This document shows positions 10,289 through 20,637 of a stretch of DNA of 64,000 nt, one piece after another. The stretch's first letter is position 1; each line of letters opens with the position of its first letter. The position numbers and the translations under genes were made by a program. Source of the stretch: Corylus avellana (Eukaryota; Streptophyta; Magnoliopsida; Fagales; Betulaceae); the NCBI RefSeq assembly GCF_901000735.1, contig NC_081541.1:43974263-44038262 (forward strand), read 5' to 3'. Under the pieces are notes generated by a model that saw only the letters and a program-made list of their open reading frames with translations, was not told the origin of the DNA and did no database searches.

Positions 10289-13014
10289 TTATTCAGACCT
10301 CTCCTGGCTAGCTGCAACATCTTTCAGCTTTTCCTTCAGTTCACCAGTCTACATAGAACAAGCCCACATTATTAGAGGCAATGCACTGCCAATTGGGAAA
10401 ACAGAGTAAAATAAAGTTTGAAATAAGAAGTAACCTGGTGCAAATTGAGAATAATATCTGACCCACCAATGAACTCTCCCTTGATGAATATCTGAGGAAA
10501 AGTGGGCCAGGTGCTGCATATAAAGAGCAAGGCATTTAGAAAACAAGCATACCATACATACAAAATTGCAAATGTCCAGTTTATCACAATCAAAGGTCTC
10601 ATCTCGTGAACTATTGTAATGCCACTGTCCATTTTCTTTTTTGTTCTTTAATAAGTAGAATTTTATTCATAGGGGCCAACGGTCACCCAGTCTACTATCC
10701 AAGAAAGAGTATTGAAAAAGGGAAAATTGTTATCAAGCCAGTTTTTTATTTTTATTTTTTGCTTCCACCAATGCCTATGGCACCAAAACCTAATTCCCTT
10801 CAAGAAATTTGTCTCTTATTAGTGTACTACAAGTTTAGCAAAGTATAAATTCCTAGCACGTTAGAAGGTCATCCCATTATGCAAAACCCTGGGTAGGATA
10901 ATCAAAACTATTACTTAAAAGGAAAATTTTTGCGGTTGGCATAGATAGCACCATGGATAACTTAAATAAGATAAGCCCATATCAGTGACTTTTAAACAAA
11001 GACATTGATCAAGGAAAAAAAAAAAAAGCTTCATAGGCCACACCATCAAGAAATCAAATATTTCCAAGTCGAAAAAAAGCAGGTATAAACTGTCCAAAAA
11101 ATCTTTCATGCCAACTGAGCTGAGTATGTTGGTAGTTTGTATGATATTGGCACATTCTCAACAGGAGCATTTTCATAAAGGGGCCATCCTAGGACTACTA
11201 ATTTCTAAAGCAAAAGACATGATCATAATTTTAGATGGTCCAGGGGTGCAGGGTGAAAAGAGTACCAAAAATTAAAAGGATGGCCATATTTCTGGTGAAG
11301 CCCAAGTGGCATCATCGAGCTCCAAAACAGTCTCAGCCTCAAAATTTTACTAACTATAATCAAACAAAACTTTGGAAAAAGACGTCTGATATTAACAGAA
11401 TGGACACAGACACTACTCAGGTGTACAGGCCCCAACCCTCCAATGAATTTGACTAGCACTCATCAACACATATACAATGAAAGTTCTTCACTCAACCATA
11501 ATAAGTTGTTGGGTTATTCATCACATCAGCTTGTTTTCATCTTCAATTTCAAAGAAATGTCCAGGAGGCGAGTGAGTGCAGCTTTCAAACATTTCAGCAA
11601 AATGTTTTAATTGCCATTTCATTCTATATCAAGATTCTAATTTTTATTTTATTTTATTTTATTTTGAGTAGAAGATCAAGAGCTAACTTACCTGAAGGCT
11701 TTTACAGCATTTTTCAGCTCAGGATCCTCCAAAATATTTCTAGCACTCAAAGGAACATCTGCAACAGTCATCTCTATGGTAAGAATATGATAACCAGATA
11801 AATTTATTCATCACAGGAAGTTAGCAAGTGCCAAGATGAAAACATGTAAACACACATTACAGAACATAGGTACAGGAATAGCCAATCCCTAACTATTGGG
11901 AGGCAGTTTGTGCAACCTACTCTTTTCTACTCTCTCCCATTGCACATAACTAACTATTAGTAGTCTGTCAAGAGAGAACTTTTCATCAGTTCTTCCTTCT
12001 ATGCTTTCATTTACTTTGTGCTTTTACAAAAGGAAGAAAAAAATGCCATGTACTAAGAGCCCTCTCTGCAAATGAAAAGAAAACAGCAACAACAATACTA
12101 AGTTTCAAGTTTAGGCTTTTTAAAGGAAATAATTGCCATGCATAACACACATAACAAACATATATATACGCGTAACATACATACATACACATACATATAT
12201 ACATATTAACTTGTGTCAATGGTGTACATATATGTATATGCATGTGTCTTCTGCATGTGTGTCTGGTGTGTAAGAGTGTGGCACACAACTGTATGTATAC
12301 ATAGTCACACATATTGATAGCTAAATTAAACTAATCAAGGAATAGAAGGATTTTCTCATAAAATTGAACATATGCAAACTTACCATATTGTTTTAAGACT
12401 CTAACTGCCAGTGAGCTGAATCCACACTGAGGAAATTCAGGAACCCCTTTCATGTAAATCATTACCGGATTTTCCTTAACATCCTACACCAGAAACAACC
12501 ACAACCACAACCATCAAACATGCAGCTTAGAAATGAAAGTTTCTCACATTTCTAACGGGAGATTGACGCATACTTCACACTGCAAATCACAAACATAATA
12601 GAAAATATTCATTTACCTGCTCAACAACATCCTTCAAAGAAACGCCACCACTCTCGAGCTTATTAGTGGGTCTAAAATCTTGGTGTGTGTCAGGATCACT
12701 GGGCACAGTAGTTGAATATCTCATCCCATTGTCGTAAAAGGATCCGCAGACCTACCAAAAATTTAGAGCGAATCAACTGATATTACATTCTGCAACTTTT
12801 TTCTATTGACGAATAACGAATTTTATTGAGAAATCTCAAAATTTTAGTTCAAATTTTGATAATCTATAAAACGCGGCTTGAAGATCATATAATATTATGG
12901 GATTGAAGTATTAAAAACGCGGCAAAGATTTAAGAATCTCACAATTCTACTGGAACGGGCGGCTGGGATACCCGCGATGCCCTTCAGCACCATGCTCGAC
13001 AACGCTCTCGCCAT
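10289..13014 (-). CDS. GRXS15: monothiol glutaredoxin S15, mitochondrial (copy A)
   Basis: Six exons on the minus strand: 13014-12943, 12751-12617, 12483-12384, 11758-11692, 10513-10435 and 10348-10289. All introns are GT-AG, and the joined frame gives 170 residues. GRXS15 is the CGFS-type glutaredoxin of the mitochondrial matrix. It holds a glutathione-ligated [2Fe-2S] cluster and passes it on in iron-sulfur assembly. Visible features are a basic presequence ([15 protein letters not shown]...), a link region [16 protein letters not shown], the active site PQCGFS with Cys89, the glutathione-contact Lys81 in YMKG, the cis-Pro segment WPTFP (126-131) and the GGSD glutathione motif (141-144). 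Length and order agree with Arabidopsis GRXS15 as I remember it. Both copies encode the same protein; the only coding difference is synonymous, in the Pro codon of FPQI. Confidence 0.95.
12120..12305. repeat. AT/CA-rich microsatellite in GRXS15 intron 3 (copy A)
   Basis: Alternating purine-pyrimidine sequence (CATA, TATG and GTGT units) that differs in length from copy B at 22470-22630. It is useful as a marker to tell the two copies apart. Confidence 0.7.
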
Positions 13015-13022
13015 TGTTTCCG

Positions 13023-13048
13023 ATTATCTGCACACACACACACACACA
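13023..13048. repeat. (CA)n tract in the GRXS15 leader (copy A)
   Basis: An uninterrupted (CA)n run just upstream of the start codon, in the likely 5' UTR. Copy B carries a run about 8 bases shorter at 23354-23371. Confidence 0.8.
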
Positions 13049-13958
13049 GAGTTTAACACAAGCATCCTTTCCTTCCGAGGAAATTCTTTTGAAACGAAAC
13101 AAACAGAAAACATTGCACCTTCGAATCCAAGAGAGTTGGGGCTTCGGCTTCTCTTCTCGAGTCCGAAAGCAAACGTGGTCGTTTCTTCCCTTTCTCCGGT
13201 TCTCCCCGACACGCGCAGGGATGAAGGGGCTGATTTTTGTGAACATGATATGAAGCAGCTAGAAACAGTTTGGGCTTTGGGATTTGTGGGCCTTTAGACC
13301 TTGGGGAATGTAATGGGTATATTTGGTTAGTGGGTCTTTAGACCTTGGGTTGTAATGGGTCTATCCATATTATAGTTGGTATGATTCATGGGTTCATGGG
13401 TTCATGGTCTTTAGGCTTTCTTGCTACTGCATTCCCCACATTCTGTGACTCTTGCAAACAGATCATAAAACCTGATACCTATATGCTAAAAGACGGGATT
13501 CCAGTGTGGTACTTTGCAGCTATATTCATGTCGGTCGATTGGTTTGAGTTTACCAAACTACCCAATTCGAATTGGACTATGCCTATTTGGGCTCAAACCT
13601 CTCGCTTCGGACAAGTAGAAACATTTCATACCTGGGACTGTTAGAACTTGATTGATTAATTAAATTTGTCTCTTAGCCCGTGTCCCGCATATGCAATCGA
13701 GTAAGAGCCAATCGCTTCTGCTGTGGCTTCCCTCCGCGCCTTCCGCAAACGACCCTGCTGTTGTGTAATATTTATTTCTTTTTTATGTTATTTGCTTGTT
13801 GTTTATTATGGGTTTTTAGTCTTGTTTCTGTTTCTATGTTGTTATTTTCTTTGTTTGTACGAGTCTTTATCACTGTTGCTGTTGTTAATTGGTGGTCCAT
13901 TTTCTTGGTCATTGTGCTAAGAAATCATAGACCCGCATCATTCATTTGATGCATTGTC

Positions 13959-13994
<36 letters not shown>

Positions 13995-15362
13995 TTTACC
14001 AATTCTGATACAGTGGTTTAGGGGCTTTTTGTTTGGGTTGTCCAGCCCTTTATTGTTTCTTTGTTATGTACTCACCAAAAAAAATATTAATTAATTAATT
14101 AAATTTATCTTTATATATATATATATATATATATATAGAGAAAATGTTTAAGCCTAAACCTTTGGTAAAGAAGTTAATCCTAAACTAACTGATTGTATGG
14201 ATCTAGCATTACCATGGAACTTACCAAAAAGAGTAATGCATTATACATCATTTGATCCCTAGAGTTATTGTAGTTTTTTAAAATTACCATTAGAGTAAAA
14301 TTTAATAGTGATTCATCTCAAATTTAATAGTGCTTTAAAGGATAAAATGAAATTAAAAAGATGATATATAACATTATTATTTTTTATCTTCTCAAAATTA
14401 ACGTGACTTTTAAAATCACCATTAAATTTAATATTACTTTTCAAAGTTGAAAACAATTGAAAAAATAAAAAATATAGAGACATGATAAATAAATAATAAT
14501 AATAATCTATGATTAGAGTGGGCTCGCTCAAAAGAATATTTGAAATATGATAAATGAATCCGTTGAATGTAGATGGATGGCAGTGTTGTGTAATAATTTT
14601 CCGAGTCCAAAGAGAAGTACTGGCATCATAGGTAGGGGACACTGTTAGGGTAATCATTGCTTAAAATGATTGTACATTTTTCACAATTCGAATTTCAACA
14701 AAGGGGGAATGGTGACTTGATGTGTCCACAGGGAGGAATCAATCAATTGTATTGGAGCACTAGCATTGCATTACTTAAAAGTTTTGCTAAATTTTGCTTG
14801 TTACTTACCTTTTAAGAATATCATATATTTTTCTTTCTAAATCTGTTTTTTTTTTTTTTTTAATTAATAATTTTATATTTATTTTAAAATTTTACTAATT
14901 TTTCCCTTTCAAATCACACAAGCGCTTAAGGCGGGGAAGAAAGTGAGGAAGAAGCAAAGCTCTTCAATCTCCTCCGGCCACAATGACTACTTCGAAATCT
15001 CATTCGAGAATGATTTCTTCACCATTGTCAAGGCTAGTGAACATGTCATTTGCCAACTGTATCGTGACAGTAGAAAATAAAATAAAATAAATTGAGTAAA
15101 CTTTTTTGACTCCGTTGATTTTTTATATTTGGAGATGAATTGTAGCATAACCAAAGAATGTTGTAACTTTGGAAAGTTCCATGTGGAGTAATTTTTATGA
15201 GTTTGGGCCAACTTTTGCCTAAAATGAGCATTTGCCTAATCTAATACTCGTGAGTGTTGGGTTCTTTGTGGCGACAATGAACACATGATAAAAGAGCTTT
15301 TGTTTAAGAGAATATAGTTGATGTGACGATGGAGTCACATGTGAGGATAAAAAAAAAAAAAT
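13049..15362. other. upstream of GRXS15 copy A, retroelement-derived repeat, no gene seen
   Basis: The first few hundred bases are the GRXS15 promoter side. A segment at about 13680-14075, with GCATCATTCATTTGATGCATTG, a 34-base T run and a GTTTGGGTTG block, resembles sequence at 52440-52560, so it belongs to a dispersed repeat, perhaps a LINE 3' region. (AT)n lies at 14113-14137. The 60-110 codon frames here have no family signature. Confidence 0.4.
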
Positions 15363-15900
15363 TTGAGGCCCACAATAAAAAGGTGTCGCAAGCAGAAGTT
15401 GTTAATTTATACTGAAGTCTGGTCCCCTCCTGAAGCAAGCTCTTTCAAGATCAACTTTGATACTGTCATTAAAGACAATTTCTCGGCCCAAGCAGCAGTG
15501 TGCAAGGACTCCAATGGCAAATTTATCAAGGTCATTTCTCAAATCAATCCCCCCTGTGATCCCAGCTTTAGTGAAGCTTTAGCTGCTCTCCTTGTAGCCT
15601 TCCTAGTAGTCTCCTTAAAGCTTAAGAAATTTTCGTTTGAGAGAGACTCTTTACTTGTAATTTCAGCTTTGCAATTTCCCTCAATTTCTCAGTATTGGCA
15701 AATTGAGAAAGTTATCTCTAATTTTTTTCTTTTAGTTCTAGCTTCTCCCACTTGAGAGGCTAATAAATTTAATAGAAGTGCAAACTTCTGCGCTCATCAT
15801 GTGGCATATTGGGCCGCAACAAAAATTTACTCGGGCTGCATTCCCACCCTCTTTTCCCCCTCTCTTCCATCTCAATCTATAGTAGTAAAGATCCACCTCA
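15363..15900 (+). pseudogene. decayed RNase H-like (RVT_3) domain fragment, copy A
   Basis: A 130-codon frame contains WSPPEASSFKINFDT, DSNGKFIKVISQ, SEALAALLVAF and FERDSLLVISAL. These correspond to the start strand, the hydrophobic helix and the ExDS strand of RNase H-type domains tied to plant non-LTR retrotransposons. After the stop, the same frame continues with RSANFCAHHVAYWAA and YSGCIP, the usual C-terminal part of this domain. The acidic residue of the second motif reads FERDSL and the first reads NFDT. No upstream reverse transcriptase is visible, so it is an orphan fragment broken by a stop codon. Confidence 0.75.
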
Positions 15901-17914
15901 CTCTCTTTTGCAGTTTTGCGCCCTAGTTTGTTGTTGAATGCAAAGTTTGTTAAAAAAGAAAAAAATATATTATAACTGGGTGTGTCTATTGGTCTACCAT
16001 ACTATACTATAGTTTGCCTAAAAGAATGGCAAAAGGTGGAAGTCTAGGTGGCAAGTAATGTCCAATTAATGACACACATATCATTAACCAAAAAGATCAC
16101 GTGTCTTGTAATATTTAGCAAAAAGTAAGAAAGTTGCAACCCAGAAATACCCTAATATGGAGACTTGGAGGATGCTATTTCAGTCAAACAAAGCCCACAC
16201 TTCAAGGACGAAGTGGAATCCAAGAGAGTCAAGCAACTTCCATATGACCAAACTCCAAAAAGATTTTGATTGTGGTGGGCAAGGAGGAGAATCTCCTTTG
16301 AACTTCACCACCTCAATATTGAAAAAAATAATAAAAAAAAATAAAATAAAATCAATCCCCTTTGTATTGTATTAAAAAATGTGATAATTTTTATGAAATC
16401 CACTTATCAAAGCATATGGACCGACCGTCTCAGATTTATTTGGACAAACAATTAGCAATGAAGACAACAACACTGAATTGCCCATTAGTTCCATATGTTG
16501 GAATTAGAATCCTCTTTGGAACGTGAAAATATCCAGTTAGTTATATTTGAAGAGTATTTTTGTCTTCTTAAAAAGTAATAAAATAAAAATACTTTTCAAT
16601 ATAAATAACTGAATACTCTCCGTTCATCTTAACCGAAAATGATTTAAGAAAACTGTTCAAAATTTAAACCGTTTAAAACTTGTTCGGATAAATAAATCTT
16701 ATAAAAATTCTCTTGTTTAAATTTCTAATACTCTTGAAAACAAAATTGGAAAAAATGAGTGGTTAGGTGAGATACAATGCAGAGAGAAAAGCGGAGGAGT
16801 GGAAATGTACCAACTTGCACATATTCTCTAACTCTCTAAGCAATGTATCATCAATATCCATCATAACTCATGCTCTGTCTCTGACGCGCCAGCTTGACAG
16901 AAATAATGAATGCATTGAACTGAGACGCTGAATCCTGCCCTCGTCCCCGAGATCACACACAATCTCTCTATTATGCCTTTCTTGCTTCCATTATTTTTTC
17001 TTGGATTTTGCGATCATCTTTTAATTTCATTCTTTTTTTTTTTTTTCTTTTTTTTTTTTTTTCTGAACTTTTCAGGCATCGGATCTTCTTGTTGGGGTGA
17101 GAAGCTTAATTGCCAAGCAAGCAAAAGATTGTGGTCTTTATAATATTATCTGATCTTATCCGTAAAGAAAATAAGAATGCTTGATATTAAAAAGTGAAAA
17201 AAAAAAAAAAAATTATAGTAATTTTTTTTATTTAAATGGTAATAAAACATAATTTATATAATATAAAAAATAAAAATATTAGAATTAAAAATACAGTCCG
17301 ATAATAAGATTGTTAAAATGGGGCGCGTTTGTTTGGGTATAAAATATGTTTATGTTATAAAATGTTCTTTGAAAAAAATGGCTATTTTTCGTTGTTTGTT
17401 TACGACCCTTATCATGGTTCGAAAAATATTTCCTAATGTTTGGTTTGTGTGGAAAATCTCATAATATTAATTGTATTTTCATATAATCTGAAGAATTGCG
17501 GGAAAGAGAGATGGTGAAGATGTAGAAGAAGAGAGTGGATGAAAATAGAAAACCTTTTGAGTGTGGGATTAAGATATAGTGTAATAGTCTATCCATATTG
17601 CTTGCAATTTTGGTATACAATTATGGAAATGCTCTTGTGAGGGTCACCTAAATGGATAGGTTTTCGGACAACCCGATACCTACACGAGCAAGCAAGTCCC
17701 ATAAGATACCCTCTCACAGTTACTTGTCTGGGGGTGGGGGAGCACGGCGAAAATTTGCTTACACGAATGAAAAGCGTAAACCATTTTACACCTTGTGAAT
17801 GCTATTTTTTAAGTTTTCAGTTGACCAATATTTTATACTGTACCAAACACTAAAAATATTAAAATGACAATTATCTTTTCTCCGAGGGCAAAAACCATAA
17901 ACAAAATGAGGGGG
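15901..17914. other. non-coding remainder of copy A
   Basis: No gene seen. It contains a MITE-like fragment at 16499-16640, an interrupted T tract at 17032-17061, an A tract near 17200 and a GTTTGTTTGG-type hAT-like end near 17328 with a CCAAACAC counterpart near 17845. Confidence 0.4.
16499..16640. repeat. fragment of the 8915-type MITE family
   Basis: GGAATTAGAATCCTCT, AAAATATCCAGTTAGTTATA and AGAGTATTTTTGTC followed by a complementary half closely match the element at 8915-9216. The right arm is truncated. An identical copy lies at 26820-26961. Confidence 0.6.
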
Positions 17915-18014
17915 NNNNNNNNNNNNNNNNNNNNNNNNNNNNNNNNNNNNNNNNNNNNNNNNNNNNNNNNNNNNNNNNNNNNNNNNNNNNNNNNNNNNNN
18001 NNNNNNNNNNNNNN
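17915..18014. other. assembly gap (100 N)
   Basis: One hundred N, a common placeholder for a gap of unknown size. It cuts copy A of the duplicated block. Confidence 1.
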
Positions 18015-18931
18015 TGACTTGTTTAAATTTTATTCGAGCTCGAGCTCAAGTCGAGCTCAAGGGCGAGCCAAAAAAATCGAGCTCGAGCTAATAATAAGTC
18101 GAGCCGAGCCAGCTCGCGAGCTGGCTCTTATATTTAATGTTTTTGTTTTAAAATTTTTTTTTAACTTCAAGTACTCTTAAACGGCTTAAGAAGTTAGTTT
18201 GCATATGAGTATTTGCTTAGCCTGACTAGTCGAGTATGGAGCCTGAGTCAATACAGCAAGGCATTTGGTTTCAAAGAGAGAGGATATGCATCATTTTATA
18301 GATAAGCAAACTTGGAGATTGATGTTTTCTTAACAATGTGGGACAAGTTAACAGGTTGCATTCAGACTGCATTGGGACAACGCCCCTACAAAAAAATATT
18401 TTTTTAACGTCTCTCTCTCAATCCCCCTCACCAGTCACAACGGATCTTCCACCTGAACTCTCATTTCCCACTCTCTCACTCTCACTCACCAGACATGTAG
18501 TGATAGTGTTTGGGTCTGTTTGATTCATCAATAGTTTATGCCTTTCGCAATCTCCCTCAATAGTTTCTGCTTGATTCTTTTTCCTTTCGTTTGGATCTGC
18601 TCTAATTGAATCGAGGTTTTTTTAATGATTGCTCTCTCTCTCTTTCATCACGAAGGGTCTAGAATTTTTCATTCTCTAACGCTTAAATATAAATGCAATT
18701 TTAAGGTTTTAATAATTATGAGATTTATAATTAATTATCTATTACTTAGTTTATATATATATATATATATATATACACACTCGAGCTTATACGAGCTGTT
18801 CACGAGCTTAGCCGAGTCGAGCCGAGTTTGCTTCGTTTAATATTCGAGCCAAAATTTGTGTTCATGAAGTGCTTCATTTAATATTCGAGTCGAGCACGAG
18901 CCGAGCTTATGCGAGCCGAGCCCGAGCTTGC
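18015..18931. repeat. non-autonomous element with CGAGC-rich subterminal repeats
   Basis: Both ends of this contig are dense in short direct and inverted CGAGCTCGAGC / GAGCCGAGC units (18046-18126 and 18780-18931). The centre is AT-rich with an (AT)n run at 18752-18774. Dense subterminal repeats of this sort are typical of non-autonomous DNA transposons in dicots. Both termini may be missing because the contig is bounded by gaps. No coding region is supported. Confidence 0.6.
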
Positions 18932-18951
18932 NNNNNNNNNNNNNNNNNNNN
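18932..18951. other. assembly gap (20 N)
   Basis: Twenty N immediately before copy B of the duplicated block. Confidence 1.
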
Positions 18952-18961
18952 CATAAGGGTA

Positions 18962-19586
18962 GAATTATGATCATTTTAATTTCATTTGAATTGAAAATAT
19001 CCAACTAATTATATTAAAAGAGTATTTTTTGTTGGATTCTGAAGGATCTTAGGATCTTGTATAATTAATCTCAGAAGGATTTCTCTCGTTAGGGTGGAAA
19101 TCCTGGGGAGATCAAGAGAACTTGAACACACATTTTGTACGTAACAAAACCAATGTACGTAAAATTGAGATAGTGTTTGTATTCTCCTAGGACTCTATTT
19201 ATAGAGTCCCAACTTAACTCTTGACCAAGAGTTATGTCTCTTGACCGGTTACTTCCACTGGAAGTTATATTACCTTCCTGTATATATTATACAATCTGGT
19301 GTGGGTATGACCATATTTATAATAGTGTGATCATCCTATGCACCTTCATTTTGGTTTTCTCAAAAAGTGAAAAGACAAAAATACTCCTCCAATATAACTA
19401 ATTGGAGATTATCTAGTTCAAATGAACTAAAAAGATCTTATGAATTGGATACTATTGAATTAGAGAGTATCCAATTAAATATAATAGAAAAGTATTTTTA
19501 TCTTTTTACTTTTTGAAATGACAAAAATTTCATTATACTATAACTAACTGGATATCCTCTAGTTCAAATAAAGATGATCCAAATTC
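18962..19586. mobile_element. Mutator-like MITE interrupted by a solo LTR (copy B)
   Basis: The same element as 8915-9216, with the right target duplication ATAATGGTA intact (19587-19595) and the left one changed to ATAAGGGTA (18953-18961). It is split by the 319-bp insertion at 19030-19348. Confidence 0.75.
19030..19348. mobile_element. solo LTR-like insertion, only in copy B
   Basis: The 319-bp insert starts TGTTGGATTCTG and ends CACCTTCA, fitting the TG...CA termini of LTRs. It sits in a T-rich site that leaves TTTT on both sides. It contains a CTATTTATAGAG TATA-like core about two thirds of the way through. No polyprotein or second LTR is present, so a solo LTR left by recombination is the simplest reading. 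Copy A lacks it at the equivalent site (about 8983). Confidence 0.65.
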
Positions 19587-19595
19587 ATAATGGTA

Positions 19596-20156
19596 GCTGT
19601 TGGGATGGCCTAAAATCCTAGTTAGCCACAACAGTCGTTCGACCATTCTCAATGGTTGAGTTGAGAGACCACTTCCTTCACCTTTTGAAAGGGTAGCCAT
19701 ACTACTCCGGCTGACCACCTCCACCCTAAACTATCAAAAGTGGTCGCACCACTCCGATCAACTGAGACACTGCAAACTAATCTATCTAAGGCCTCTGCAG
19801 TTAAACAAGATGGGAGTATTTGAAAATTATATATATATATATATAACCACCCTTATTTTTTTTTATCTAATTTCAATTGAAGACCAATTTTATTTATTTA
19901 TTTTTTAAAATTAGGATTGAGCTTTGACCTATTTTTTTAATCCAAGACTTATCATTTTTGTCAATTTTTAAACGACACATTTTTATGCCCTCCCAACTTC
20001 TTTCTCTTTTCCTGACCATCACAGCCACAGAGATCCACCTCCACGGCTCCACACTAGCATGATTCTAATGAAAGTGCCCTCTATGACCATCTCTATGTTC
20101 CTATGGTCATGGAGGATGGTCCACCATGGCCATGGAGGATTAGGATGGTATAAATG

Positions 20157-20190
<34 letters not shown>

Positions 20191-20637
20191 CTTGAAGAAA
20201 ATGGTATGGAGACCTTGGATTGGAAACAAGCCAAAAACTCAAGTCTTAAAATCAAAAAATTGAAAACTCAGATCTGAAAATCGAGACAAAACTAAACACG
20301 AGTATTAAATATGTTTTTTGATAAAGTATTACATAAATTTTTCCTAAAGCAAATAAAATTCTAAATTTTTGTGCCTATAAAAGTACAGAAGGTCTCGTCT
20401 TGCTCATCTATACTTAATTCATTATCTTCTCAATCACTCCAATCCAATTTCATTATAATTTCAAATTCAATCTTTAGTTTCATGAACTGTGGGAAAACGA
20501 TTCAAGCTTTTATCATATAATACCCTGCGGAAAAACTAGGCATAAAGCCTCATATCTTGTAACTTATTAGCAATAATACAAGATTATAACATGAAAAAGG
20601 TTCTAGTGACCTCTAACTCTACTCAGATTCAATGAAG
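19596..20637. other. 3' flank of GRXS15 copy B
   Basis: Same content as 9226-10288 but with (AT)n tracts at 19828-19845 and 20160-20190 and the inverted 88-bp segment at 20038-20125. No gene seen. Confidence 0.4.

Larger units (their letters stand above)
8906..17914. repeat. duplicated block, copy A
   Basis: This roughly 9-kb segment recurs in the same orientation at 18953-28235. From about 8906 to 13200 the two copies differ by substitutions and small indels, so the coordinate offset drifts (10349 at the glutaredoxin stop, 10325 at its start). From about 13203 to 17914 the offset stays at exactly 10321 and every line I compared is identical, including a 34-base T run and an (AT)n tract. Copy A stops at the 100-N gap. 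Confidence 0.95.

Noticed and set aside
13345..13949. Frames of 99 and 89 codons repeated exactly in both blocks.
   Set aside because: Repetition reflects the identical duplicated DNA, not protein conservation. No family signature, and one frame lies in the T-rich retroelement-like segment.
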